Assembly (NCBI GenBank): GCA_023362775.1
Contig: JALMGJ010000017.1
Coordinates: 20,727,501-20,791,500, forward strand
DNA length: 64,000 bases
Direction: 5' to 3'
Origin: Charina bottae
Lineage: Eukaryota; Chordata; Lepidosauria; Squamata; Charinaidae
Numbering within the stretch: the first letter of the stretch is position 1; the number at the start of each line of letters is the position of its first letter. This document shows, piece by piece, positions 23,361 through 32,996 of the stretch. Position numbers and translations under genes: made by a program. The notes beneath the pieces are model-generated. The model ran no database searches and was not told where the DNA came from. It saw only the letters and a program-made list of their open reading frames with translations.

Positions 23361-24999
23361 ATTTGGAAGTTTGGGGACAGCTCTTATTTTTCTTCAGGAA
23401 AGTTATATTATATATTTTGGAACAGTAGACATATTTTTAGGTGGAGAAGAAGAGGATAAGAAAATGTCTATTATGTTCCCAGAAGTAATATTCTCTGAGC
23501 TTTAGTGAAATCATTGATATTTCTAGTGAAGGATAATGGCTTGAAATACCAGCTTGAAAAGTAATCGAGAATCAGTATGTGCAAAGGAGGTAAAGAACTT
23601 GGTATACTCCATATGTTTTGGACTACAAAGCCTCAATTGCCTATTCATTGGTCACTTTGGCTGAATTAATAGCAACTGTAGTTATATTAAGTGGTGGGAA
23701 CAAAGTTACCTACCTCTGGAATAGATAATACTTAGCAAAATTGGATGAGCTGACAAAGCTGATTTAGCATTAGAGATGTTGCATTTTTTACATTTCTGCA
23801 AGGTGTCTTCACATCTTCAAATGTATTCTAAATGCATTATAAATTAAATACATTGCAGATGAGCAACAGTAGAAATACCAGAACCAATACCTTGCTACTA
23901 TCTTGGATAATGGAACTAAACATTTTATATTGCCTGTATAGTGAGTGGTAGGAATACTCCAGCAACAGAACAAGTTGTTTAGACAAACTATAGAATCACA
24001 TTCTCTGTAAATTTCAATAAAATCTTATCAGGGAAATCATAGGGATGCTTTATAATGACATCCTCACAGCACACTGTGTCATGCAGGGACATCCACAGGG
24101 AGGGTCAAAGAAGTCAAGATGGTACCTGCAACCACATGATTGAAGACCTTTTTTTGCATGCATCACATGTGTGCTATATTTTTAAAAAGGGACAGGGTTT
24201 CAATTGTGTAGTCATGGCTGCCATCTTGATTTTTTAAAACACATACACCCTGAACCCTGTGGTGTCATGTGATAATCTACTGAGAATCTTCCAACTACAT
24301 TAAGTGGAAATACTTCTTGCCTTGTGTATTTTTAACATGGAAATGATGGTCAGCTCTCTAAAGAGGCCTAAAATGACCTCAAACTACCAAGAAGACTGGA
24401 AGAAGTAAAAGCTGGTGATAATTGGTTGATTTGAACAGGTCACTTTGTGGAGATTGACATTTTGGCTCTTTTAAGAGTCCTTCCAGCAAATCTAGCTGCT
24501 ATTAATGGCACTCTTTCCAACTCTATAATTCTGAGAATAAATTCTACAATAACTGTGCTTAAATGTTAATGCAACTTATTTTTGAGCTCTCCCAAAACGC
24601 TCACATTTTTGAAGTTTAAAGCACTAACCTTTTCTCTAGCTCAATCACAAAGCAAACTTTCATCTGACAAGGTAATTTAGAAATATGTACACTGGGGAAA
24701 AATTCTTGCAAGTTATAATATGTTTCTTTAGTTCTTGTGCTCTTTTATTAGATTTTTGAAAGCTGTTTATTTCACAAGAGAAAAACGCCCAATGAATGAC
24801 AATAGTTTAATGGGGGGGGGGGGGTAATTTGCTAAATGAAAACATATGTTTCCATTCCACACCCAAGTCAAAGCATCTCCCCAGATCACCTTTTCTACAT
24901 AAATGCTTATGTAGTCAAAAATCATCTGTAGTCTAAAGAATAATTATTATTATTCTTTAAATTACTATGACCAGAGATAAATCGGAAGTTGACTAATTT
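23361..24999. other. KIF26B: Unique intron sequence
   Basis: No repeat family recognised apart from a G-run at 24813-24826. Confidence 0.45.
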
Positions 25000-25138
25000 C
25001 TATGTTTCATCTTTCTCTTATTTTTCTTTGCTTTACTACACTTTTTCTCTTCTTTCTTTGATTTTTATTTCTATTTCTTTTCCTTTTCAAACTTTTATCT
25101 ATGTATATGTAAAACTCAATAAAATATATTAAAAAAAA
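25000..25138 (+). mobile_element. L1-like 3' UTR end
   Basis: A pyrimidine-rich stretch of CTTTTTCTCTTCTTTC type is followed by CTATGTATATGTAAAACTC, an AATAAA signal and an A-rich tail. The layout matches the 3' ends at 31078-31370 and, in reverse, at 56265-56400. It is only a terminal fragment. Confidence 0.5.
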
Positions 25139-25246
25139 TAATCTGTAGTCAGAATCATTATGGCAGCGGAGAAGGGTTGTCGTTGTGCTAGAAGTCAACA
25201 AGCTTAGTAGTCAGGTTCTCCAGGCTTTGGGAGATCAAGTTACTGA

Positions 25247-25367
25247 TCAGGTTTGCTGCAGGTGTTTCATCCCACATCCCAGCTCAGCTTCCTCAGTGCA
25301 AGAGTTCAGAAATGCACTGAGGAAAACTCACTGGGAATTGGGGGGAAACATCTGTAGCAAACCTGAT
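25247..25367. mobile_element. Inverted-repeat hairpin, probable Penelope-like tail
   Basis: Arms 25247-25269 and 25345-25367 are reverse complements with 21 of 23 matches (ATCAGGTTTGCTGCAGGTGTTTC). The right half reads CACTGAGGAAAACTCACTGGG ... GGGGGGAAACATCTGTAGC, a CUGANGA...GAAAC pattern like the other PLE tails in the window. The left half read on the minus strand has the same order (CACTGAGGAAGCTGAGC ... GATGAAACACCTGC). Two tail copies in inverted orientation is a common PLE arrangement. No coding part remains. Confidence 0.5.
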
Positions 25368-25369
25368 GT

Positions 25370-25960
25370 GATGGTCCCAGTGCCAGTATCTTAACTTAAG
25401 AAATTCTCCAGACAATTCATCAGAATGCTAAAAGAATTCATTTATTAAAATACGGCTACATGGAACGGCTGCGAAGCTCTGAATACCAGATTTGGCGCCA
25501 AGCATTCAAAGTTAAAAACATCCCTCTGACTTCAACGCTTGTTAGTTTCAAAACAACCGTTTTCCCACTCTTGATCTTCCCCCCTCCCAACTTGTTCAGT
25601 TTAAGGAGAGTCCAGGTGTCTTATCAGTGTCCTTAGTTTTTCCCCAGTCAGCAAAGGAATGTGAGGGAGGCAGTTCTCTTCTGTGCACAGTAGCTGGCTA
25701 CAAAGCAGGCTGACACGAGTCGCTTCTATACACAGTAGTGGCTACAAAGCAGGCTGACATGAGTCGGCTTCTATACACCTGTTGTCTCAAATACATGGCA
25801 GGCAAGCAAAGCGAGTCTGACACCTGATCAATATCTTAGTATTGATCTTCCAAAGCCCAGAGAGCCCAACCACTAAGTAGATATAGCAAACTTGGGCTAC
25901 CTCTCTCCCAAACAATTGTTGTCAGCAAGCTGTACAATCCTATCTCTCGCATTTGGGATT
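25370..25960. repeat. Unclassified repeat-like region with a 45-bp tandem duplication
   Basis: Two adjacent 45-bp copies occur at 25686-25730 and 25731-25775 (CACAGTAG..GGCTACAAAGCAGG ... CTTCTATA). The base composition differs from the flanking intron. An LTR fragment in minus orientation is possible, because AATAAATG is seen on the minus strand, but no TG/CA ends or partner LTR were found. Confidence 0.35.
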
Positions 25961-26450
25961 TAGTGACCATAGGCTGACCATGCCTTTTGTCCCTTAAGAG
26001 CCTCTCACTTAACATTATTTATTACAGCGTGTTTTACATTGTATTTTTAACAAATGCAATTATTTCTTCTACTTGGTTGTATTGTTTTTCCTTGACTGTA
26101 ATCCACTGTAAGATCCTCTGGATAATGGGAGGGTTATACATATTTAATTTATTATTATTATTATACCCCATGTTAGTGAAGCTCAAACATATGTTAATAT
26201 AGGACATATATACCAATGTCATAGAACTGACAGTACGAACCAATGGCAAAACCCTTGTTCTAGTTGGAAACTCTCAGCCCCAAAATTACATATATCAGAT
26301 ACACAGCACAATCACATCCTCTGGGTCTGGAACACTTGGAGAAAACCATAAAGACTCGATGACAGAATTTTGAAGATGATGTGTTAAGTATGAATAAAGC
26401 ACTTAGTTGATACCCCCCTCCAAAAAAAGAGGGGACAGGAGGTAACATTC

Positions 26451-27189
26451 AAATTCTCATTCTCAGTCACTCATGCCCTTGTTATCTCCCATATAGACTA
26501 CTGCAATGCGCTCTACATGGGGCTACCCTTGAAGAGTATCCGGAAGCTTCAGCTGGTCCAGAATGCAGCTGCACGGGCCATCGTTGGTGCCCCTAGATCG
26601 GCACACATAACACCTTTGTTACGTGAGCTGCATTGGGTACCAGTTTGCTTCCGGGTCCAATTCAAGGTGTTGGTTATCACCTTTAAAGCCCTAAATGGCA
26701 TGGGGTCAGGTTACCTGAGGGACCGCCTCGTCCCCAATACATCTACCCGTCCCACCCGATCATGCAGAGAGGGCATGCTACGGACCCCATCTACAAGAGA
26801 GTTCCATCTGACGGGGTCCAGAAGGCGTGCCTTCTCTGCAGTAGCTCCTGCCCTGTACAACATCTTGCCCCCGGAAGTGAGATTAGCCCCTTCGCTCCTG
26901 ACCTTCCGGAAGAACCTGAAAACTTGGTTCTGCCGCCTTGCTTGGGGCCAAGGAAGGAATAGTCACTCTTGGGGATGGCTAATACCTTAGAGAGCCCCTC
27001 TCCTACATTGGATTACTATTCTTGCCTCTTGGATTTTAATCTTGTTTTATAATTTAGTATTTTTATATTGTATGTATATTTTATGTTTTTTGTTTTTATT
27101 ATCTTGTTGTAAACCGCCCAGAGTCCCTCCGGTGGAGGGAGATGGGCGGTGATAGAAGTTTGATTAATAAATAAATAAATAAATTCTCA
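26451..27189 (+). mobile_element. 5'-truncated L2 LINE with target-site duplication
   Basis: Insertion 26460-27180 is flanked by AAATTCTCA at 26451-26459 and 27181-27189. The protein end is well preserved: DYCNALYMGLPLKSIRKLQLVQNA, then LRELHWVPVCFRVQFKVLV, YLRDRLVP, SCREGMLRTPSTREFHL and AFSAVAPALYNILPPEVR. The tail is GTAAACCGCCCAGAGTCCC, GGAGATGGGCGGTGATAG and an AATAAATA run. It is among the youngest L2 copies here, with its C-terminal frame open to 26990. Confidence 0.9.
26517..26990 (+). pseudogene. C-terminal part of L2 ORF2 protein
   Basis: An open frame of 157 codons covering the region after the RT domain of L2 proteins. It has no catalytic motif of its own and is part of the truncated insertion. 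Not expected to be a functional gene. Confidence 0.8.
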
Positions 27190-27951
27190 GAACCTTTAAG
27201 TACACCTGTCACCGTAACAGGTCAAAGCCTAATTACAATGCTAGAACAGGGACTAGAAGGACAACACATTCTTATCACTAAAAGAAAGGGGCTCCACAGA
27301 AGAGAAACTTTCCCTCAAAATTGAACTCCTAAATATTCAAGTATTTGGAAAGGGTTGTTTTTTTTTCAACCTCTATAACTTTATGAAGCATCCATGTCCA
27401 TGTGAATTCTTCTTTTTTCTAAGAGAAAGAGAACTACAAAATACAATCCAAAAAATCACTGATATTAGTATAACATTATTAGCACAAAATTGTATGATCA
27501 CTCAGTGGAGCTTGAAGTTCTCCTTAAATTAAAACTTTATTACCTCCCTGAAATTGAAATTAGCAATGCCTGTATAATTAAGAATTCAAAAGCTGTACGG
27601 TGTGATTTCCAAAGTTTAATAGTCTGTATTAAAGGCTCCAGAATTTCAGTTGCAAAATACAAACCTTAATAAATACTTTAATTCATGATCCTATTCTCAC
27701 AACCAAACTCCGTGTTGTACAGATGCATCTAGAACTGCTCTTGCAAATCACTAAGACACAAGCAGTGACCACGGAACTGGGAGAGATCCACTAGAACATC
27801 CATTTGTATTAAAGGATTTCCATTTACCATCTCTAGTAAAGACTTTACTTGAAAACCTTAATGGAAATCAACTCCCTGATTCAGTCTTCACTGCAGCAGT
27901 AGCCTACTCAGCTACTTTCATAGTTAGATCTTTTTCTTTTTTCTTTTCACT
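27190..27951. other. KIF26B: Unique intron sequence
   Basis: Nothing recognised. Confidence 0.45.
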
Positions 27952-28488
27952 GGCTTCTGGGGGAGGTATGGCAAAATAAAGACGGCTCCCCGACAGTGGA
28001 GCCGACGACCACAGCAAAGACCAAGGAACCAGTAAGTACACTGGTTCCTTGGAACCTCTCCAGATAAGGAGAGGACGGGAGATCGCCCACATATGCTCCG
28101 AACGGCTGCTCCGTGCAAGGAGACTGTAGGACAGCGGTGTTCTGCGGATTTGAGCGCTGGGAGACAAAGGGATTAGCCATCTTGCTTGCAACCACGGCAG
28201 TCTTTTAAAGGTCACTAAGTTCACAAACCTCACTTTCTAATCACTTTCAGAAATTGCCTATTAACTATTCTAAAGCTATTCGACATTTTTGGAGTGACAG
28301 GTTTGAAAAGTCTTCATCGGGCGGGTTTATCTTCAACTCTGAACAAAATAAAAATTAATTACAAGCTTAAGAACCTAAAGAATTTGAAATTAACAGCAAA
28401 AAGCTAAATAAGATTTTGATTTAAGATTAAGGGTCCAGATAAATTTTGAATATGGACTTTTGCTATAAGGTTTTGGCATTAAGTATAA
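27952..28488 (+). mobile_element. L1-like 5' UTR fragment
   Basis: Starts GGCTTCTGGGGGAGGTATGGC, matching the 5' borders of the pieces at 16677 and 57878. It contains a perfect local palindrome, AAGGAACCAGT ... ACTGGTTCCTT, near 28022-28052. From about 28300 it becomes A/T-rich. BovB-derived sequence begins at 28489. Confidence 0.55.
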
Positions 28489-29215
28489 AATATAAAATAG
28501 TTAGGAGCAGAGACATCACAATGACAACAAAGATCCGCATAGTTAAAGCAATGGTAGTATGGACCAGATTCTCACTTAAATGTGTGGTATAAACTAAATC
28601 TATTTATGGGAGATATATACTTTGTCTAGGCGCAAAGATTACTGCAGACGCTGACTGCAGCCAGGAAATCAGAAGACGTCTACTTCTTGGGAGGAGAGCA
28701 ATGACAAATCTCGATAAAATAGTTAAGAGCAGAGACATCACACTGACAACAAAGGTCCGCATAGTTAAAGCAATGGTATTCCCTGTAGTAACCTATGGCT
28801 GCGAGAGCTGGACCATAAGAAAGGCTGAGTGAAGGAAGACAGATGCTTTTGAACTGTGGTGTTGGAGGAAAATTCTGAGAGTGCCTTGGACTGCAAGAAG
28901 ATCAAACCAGTCCATACTCCAGGAAATAAAGCCAGGCTGCTCACTTGAGGGAATGATATTAAAGGCAAAACTGAAGTACTTTGGCCACATAATGAGAAGA
29001 CAGGATACCCTGGAGAAGAAGCTGATGCTAGGGAAAGTGGAAGGCAAAAGGAAGAGGGGCCGACCAAGGGCAAGATGGATGGATGATATTCTGGAGGTGA
29101 CGGACTCGACCGTGGGGGAGCTGGGGATGGTGACGGCCGACAGGAAGCTCTGGCGTAGGCTGGTCCATGAAGTCACGAAGAGTCGGAAGCGACTGAACAA
29201 ATAAACAACAACAAA
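28489..29215 (+). mobile_element. BovB LINE (RTE) 3' end
   Basis: The C-terminal part of the BovB protein is clear: VTYGCESWTIRKAE, then FELWCWRKILRVPWTARRSNQS, SLEGMILKAKLKYFGHIMRR, KRGRPRARWMDDI and HEVTKSRKRLNK, followed by the BovB tail ACAACAACAAAATAAAA. A stop replaces one codon after KAE (TGA near 28830). A 60-70 bp segment at 28489-28555 repeats 28712-28775, so the 5' part is rearranged. BovB supplies the machinery that mobilises Sauria SINEs, whose tails it resembles. Confidence 0.9.
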
Positions 29216-29640
29216 ATAAAAAATAAAGAGCTTCTCGTGGGAAACAGGCTTATTTTGGATATCCTGGCAACTGCAAGTCATAATAAAAGATGTGAGGATT
29301 TTAGAAACTGGACACTAGAGGGGACTAAAGATTTTAAGCAGAAGAAAAAAAAACAAGCCTGATGTCAATTAATATTGGGACTTACAGATTGATACAAAAC
29401 AGTTTAACATCAGAAATATTAAAGGATAGGATACATTATATTAAATATAATAAAAATGATTATGTAAAATCAAATGTAAATATATATACATAAATGTAAC
29501 CATTGTTATGTGTTATATGTAATCATTGTTATGTGTTATGTGTTTTGTTTTATGTTTTATGTTGAATGTAAATAAAATGATATTTTTCAAAAAATTAAAA
29601 AAAAAAGAAATATTAAAGGATAAAAGATCTTTGAAGAATG
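29216..29640 (+). mobile_element. L1-like internal piece with a short nested L1 3' insertion
   Basis: The sequence looks like the A-rich coding part of an L1-like element. A 178-bp segment, 29429-29606, ends with AATAAA and a poly-A run and is flanked by GAAATATTAAAGGATA (16 bp) at 29413-29428 and 29607-29622. It is therefore a later retrotransposed 3' fragment. Confidence 0.6.
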
Positions 29641-29985
29641 GAGCCAGAAGTTAGTAACTACAATATCAACGGTGTCAGTAATGATGTCTGCTTCTTTTTT
29701 ATATATAAGAATTATATTAAGTTTCAAACAAAGATAAAAGCTACAGAAAAACAAAAAACTACAAAGAAGAAAAGAGAAAAAACTAAAGAAGTGTAGAAAC
29801 ACGAGAATTTTTTTTTCAAAGTTACAAAAAGAGGTGACCCGACTTTTAACAGCAAGGATATACAAAAATTTCCATATACAATCCCTTACTCTATATTAAA
29901 CCAAAATCACATTATTTCTATAAATCATTCCATTGGCACATTGTAAAAATCACTAAATACAGTTACTCCCTCCCCTTATATTAAA
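29641..29985 (-). mobile_element. L1-like 3' UTR, reverse orientation
   Basis: Closely similar to the 3' UTR at 56265-56560, for example CACATTATTTCTATAAATCATTCCATT and GACTTTTAACAGCAAGGATATAC. It reads towards 29690 with a T-rich end on the minus strand. It ends in the TA microsatellite. Confidence 0.6.
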
Positions 29986-29986
<1 letters not shown>

Positions 29987-30048
<62 letters not shown>

Positions 30049-30112
30049 TACACAAACACACACACACACACACGCACATACATACATACATACATACACA
30101 CACACACACCTT
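29987..30112. repeat. Compound microsatellite (TA)n(CA)n(CATA)n(CA)n
   Basis: A direct run of TA dinucleotides to about 30031, then CA-rich tracts and CATA units to 30110. It abuts the left edge of the LINE fragment at 30117. Confidence 0.95.
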
Positions 30113-30116
30113 CTAA

Positions 30117-30545
30117 TCAACTTACACTCGCAGAGCTCAGGCGATGCTGAATTTCAGCATCGATGTCAGCTTTTGTAGATAGATGGCTGCCGAGATAAGA
30201 AAAGTGGTCGACATTTTCTAGTGACACACCTTTAAGCTGGATTGATGGCACTGCGGAGGGATTGCTTCGAACTTGCTGGTAAAGCACTTTGGTTTTTTTA
30301 ATGTTAATCGAGAGGCCGAGCTTTTCATATGCTTCTGCAAAGATGTTTAGGATAGTTTGAAGATCTTCCTCGGAGTGTGCACAGACTACGTTATCATCAG
30401 CATATTGAAGTTCTATAACAGAAGTTGTAATTACCTTATTTTTTGCTTTCAGCCTACTAAGATTAAAAAGCTTTCCATCTGTTTGATATGTAATTTCTAC
30501 ACCAGTAGGAAGTTTCTCTTCAACAAGGTGTATAATCATAGCGAT
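30117..30545 (-). mobile_element. Internal fragment of the zinc-finger LINE (RT region)
   Basis: On the minus strand this matches roughly 4128-4556 of the full-length LINE, with few differences. It is open for 140 codons with the YADD box (LQYADDNVVC) and FSYLGS. It has neither the LINE 5' nor 3' end and is bordered on both sides by TA microsatellites. Simple 5' truncation cannot give a copy without a 3' end, so a rearrangement, twin-priming product or later deletion is implied. Confidence 0.9.
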
Positions 30546-30546
30546 G

Positions 30547-30548
<2 letters not shown>

Positions 30549-30593
<45 letters not shown>

Positions 30594-30648
30594 TGAATGA
30601 ATGAATGAATGAATGAATGAATGAATGAATGAATGAATGAATGAATAA
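30549..30648. repeat. Compound microsatellite (TA)n(GAAT)n
   Basis: TA run followed by about 14 GAAT units, abutting the right edge of the LINE fragment. Confidence 0.95.
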
Positions 30649-31372
30649 TAAGATAGATAAAGTACAGACAGTAGAACTGCAAATGACCGGCCAAGAGAAT
30701 GATTTGGAAAAGAACGCTTTACTGGATAGAGAAAAGAAATTGGCTGAAGTTTTAAAAATTAAAAGGAAAATACAAATGATAAACCAAGAGAGTGACCTTG
30801 ATAATTTTTTCCTACTGGATTTACAGAAGAGGATTGTAAAGCCTTGAAGAAATCTGTGCGACGGGATAAAGAAGAATTGAAGAGAAATCAAATCCTACGA
30901 CAATATTTGATTGAATTAAAGATTAAGACAGTTAGAATTAAAGGAAGGAATATAAAGTTGGTTTCTTTGAACAAAGTTAAAATAAGACATTTTTTACAAT
31001 CTTCTGGCTCCCCTTTATGGACCTTTTCTGACACCAGGATTGAAAAGTTGATGTTTTATGTATTTACTTATAGATAAGGGATGGGATGTGAGATGAAGAG
31101 ATATCTGTTTAACCTTATAGGGGGGTGAAGAATTATTAAATCTGTTTATACTTGTTGTGATGAAGGTTGGAAGTCACTTCTTTATATATTTCTTTTCTTT
31201 TTCTTTATTATATTCTCTTTTTTTTTCTTTCTTCTTCTTTTTTCCTGCATTTTTATTCTTTTATTCTTTCTTTCCATTCTCTTTTCTTTCTCTAAGATTA
31301 GTTTGTATTAGTTTTTACTATTGTAATTTAAATTCTTAATAATAATTATATTTTTTTAAAAAATATCTTTTC
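30649..31372 (+). mobile_element. L1-like coding and 3' UTR remnant
   Basis: A lysine/glutamate-rich frame with heptad-like character (KIDKVQTVELQMTGQE ... LDREKKLAEVLKIKRKIQ) is broken at about 30847. It continues in another frame to 31074, then a pyrimidine-rich 3' UTR and an A/T-rich end near 31370 follow. A coiled-coil ORF1-type protein of an L1-like element is the best guess; no diagnostic motif is present. Confidence 0.45.
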
Positions 31373-32812
31373 TTTTCTTTTGCTGCATGTGTGCATCCAT
31401 ACACTTGTGTATATGAGATATGTAGAGAGAGAGAGAATGAGTATGTTCACAATGTATATTGTAGCGCATAGGAGTGAAAGTAACAGCCCCATGCCAGTTG
31501 TAGTCAGTTGCAGGCTTCTTTGATCAATCTTCCTTGACCAATCTGCTATGTTAGTCAACTTTATGTCCCCTAAAAGCAGCTGATTGGAAAAAGGCTCAAA
31601 TGAGATCCAAATGTAACTGCAGTGCAACTGGGGGTGAGGTGGGAGATGCAACTTCGGATCACAGTGGAAGGATTATGGGGGAATTAGCTGCTGCATGGGA
31701 GAGAACTCTACATGTGTGTGTGTGTGTGTGTGTGTATGAGGGAGGAAGATTTTGGTTCTATCATTGCTTTGCAACTCCAGAATTGCATTGCTTTGTTGTT
31801 GCTTTTCAGCTCCAGAAAATGACATGAGGGCATGCAACTCTTAGCATGAAAGATATGGTAGGATACTGAAATAGAGGTTGCCAAGGAAGGCTGGAGTTCA
31901 AATACTAACAAAACAATGAAATTTATACTTTTTTCATCAAGCATAGAAGACAACAAGGGAACGCCCCAGCAGGTGCTGGTACTGACCAGCTGATGAAAAA
32001 GGGACACTGTAGTTCACTTTACCTAATGTGAGTTGCAAAAAAAAGTTAACCAGTTTGAGCATTTTATTCCTTATAAAAATGGCATTACCTGAGCTCATAT
32101 TTTTAACTTAGCACCCACGATTGATCCAATGAGGTCTAAACAGTGCCAAATTTCAATCTGAAAAAAACTGCCATCGGTTCAGCAAGTTAAAAAAATGCTG
32201 AAAATTGACATAATTACATTTGTGTAATTCATAAATTCACAATTCACATTTTAAGAGCTTATCATATATTTACATCAAACACTGGCACATTTATTCAGAA
32301 TTATTGAGGAGGCCAATCTTTCATAAGGTTTTTTTGTTGTTGTTGTTGTTTGGACCCATTAAAGGAGGAAAGGTGCTTGAGACAGATGGGAAGGAACCAG
32401 GGAGACCAGATTAAAAGCATTTACTTGACAAGACAATGGAGGAGAGAATTACGTATGGGAAAATTTTCCCATACTTTCAGCCTAGGCCTAACGGACATAT
32501 CTATGAATCGCCTATTATTATCAATGTCGCAGCACCTCTCCAAAAGCTCTTCTCTGGGGCAGATTTCTTTGCAGCAGCTTTCAGATGCCGGTAGCAAAAA
32601 GGCGCCAATTTCAATTTAAAATTTCTGTCCATCCACTATCATGATCTGCCTTTGAACTACCAGCAATCTGTAGCCATGGATTACATTCTTGTCAACAGGA
32701 ATAAACAGCTTATCTGTATCAGATTAGATTCATTTGGGTCAGAATACACACAGCTTTCCAATTCTGCTTTATTATTGAAGAAGCAACTAGGAAACAGAGA
32801 TTCTTTAAATAC
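31373..32812. other. KIF26B: KIF26 intron just downstream of the linker exon
   Basis: Mostly unique. It contains a (TG)n run at 31711-31734. The donor of this intron is GT at 32812-32811 on the minus strand (GGAAAG/gtattt). Confidence 0.5.
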
Positions 32813-32996
32813 CTTTCCAATTCCTGGGTTGTCTTTGACTTTTGATACGGCTCTTAAAAGGCATGGCGGTGCTGGAGGAGGATACATCTGTAGGATGCCA
32901 CTAAAATTGGTGGCATAGATAGAGACACCATGGGGGTGCAGCAAAGGCGCCTGATGCTTCTTTTTCTTTGAGGACAGGTTAAGTTTCTGGGCAGCT
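32813..32996 (-). CDS. KIF26B: KIF26 (probably KIF26B) exon: linker preceding the motor domain
   Basis: A 184-bp exon on the minus strand with acceptor TTTTGTTCAG/A and donor GGAAAG/GTATTT. It begins with the third base of a split codon and then has 61 codons: AAQKLNLSSKKKKHQAPLL, SIYATNFSGILQMYPPPAPP, CLLRAVSKVKDNPGIGK. It is rich in lysine at the start and proline in the middle, a flexible segment before the motor. It ends on a codon border, which fits the next exon at 6466-6672 starting VKVMVRIC. The region matches what I recall of KIF26B, including CLLRAVSKVKD. The split phase means a preceding exon ending after two bases of a codon, which lies beyond the window. Confidence 0.85.

Noticed and set aside
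32350..32619. 89-codon frame close to the linker exon, considered as another KIF26 exon
   Set aside because: It is on the plus strand, opposite the gene, and has no recognisable homology.
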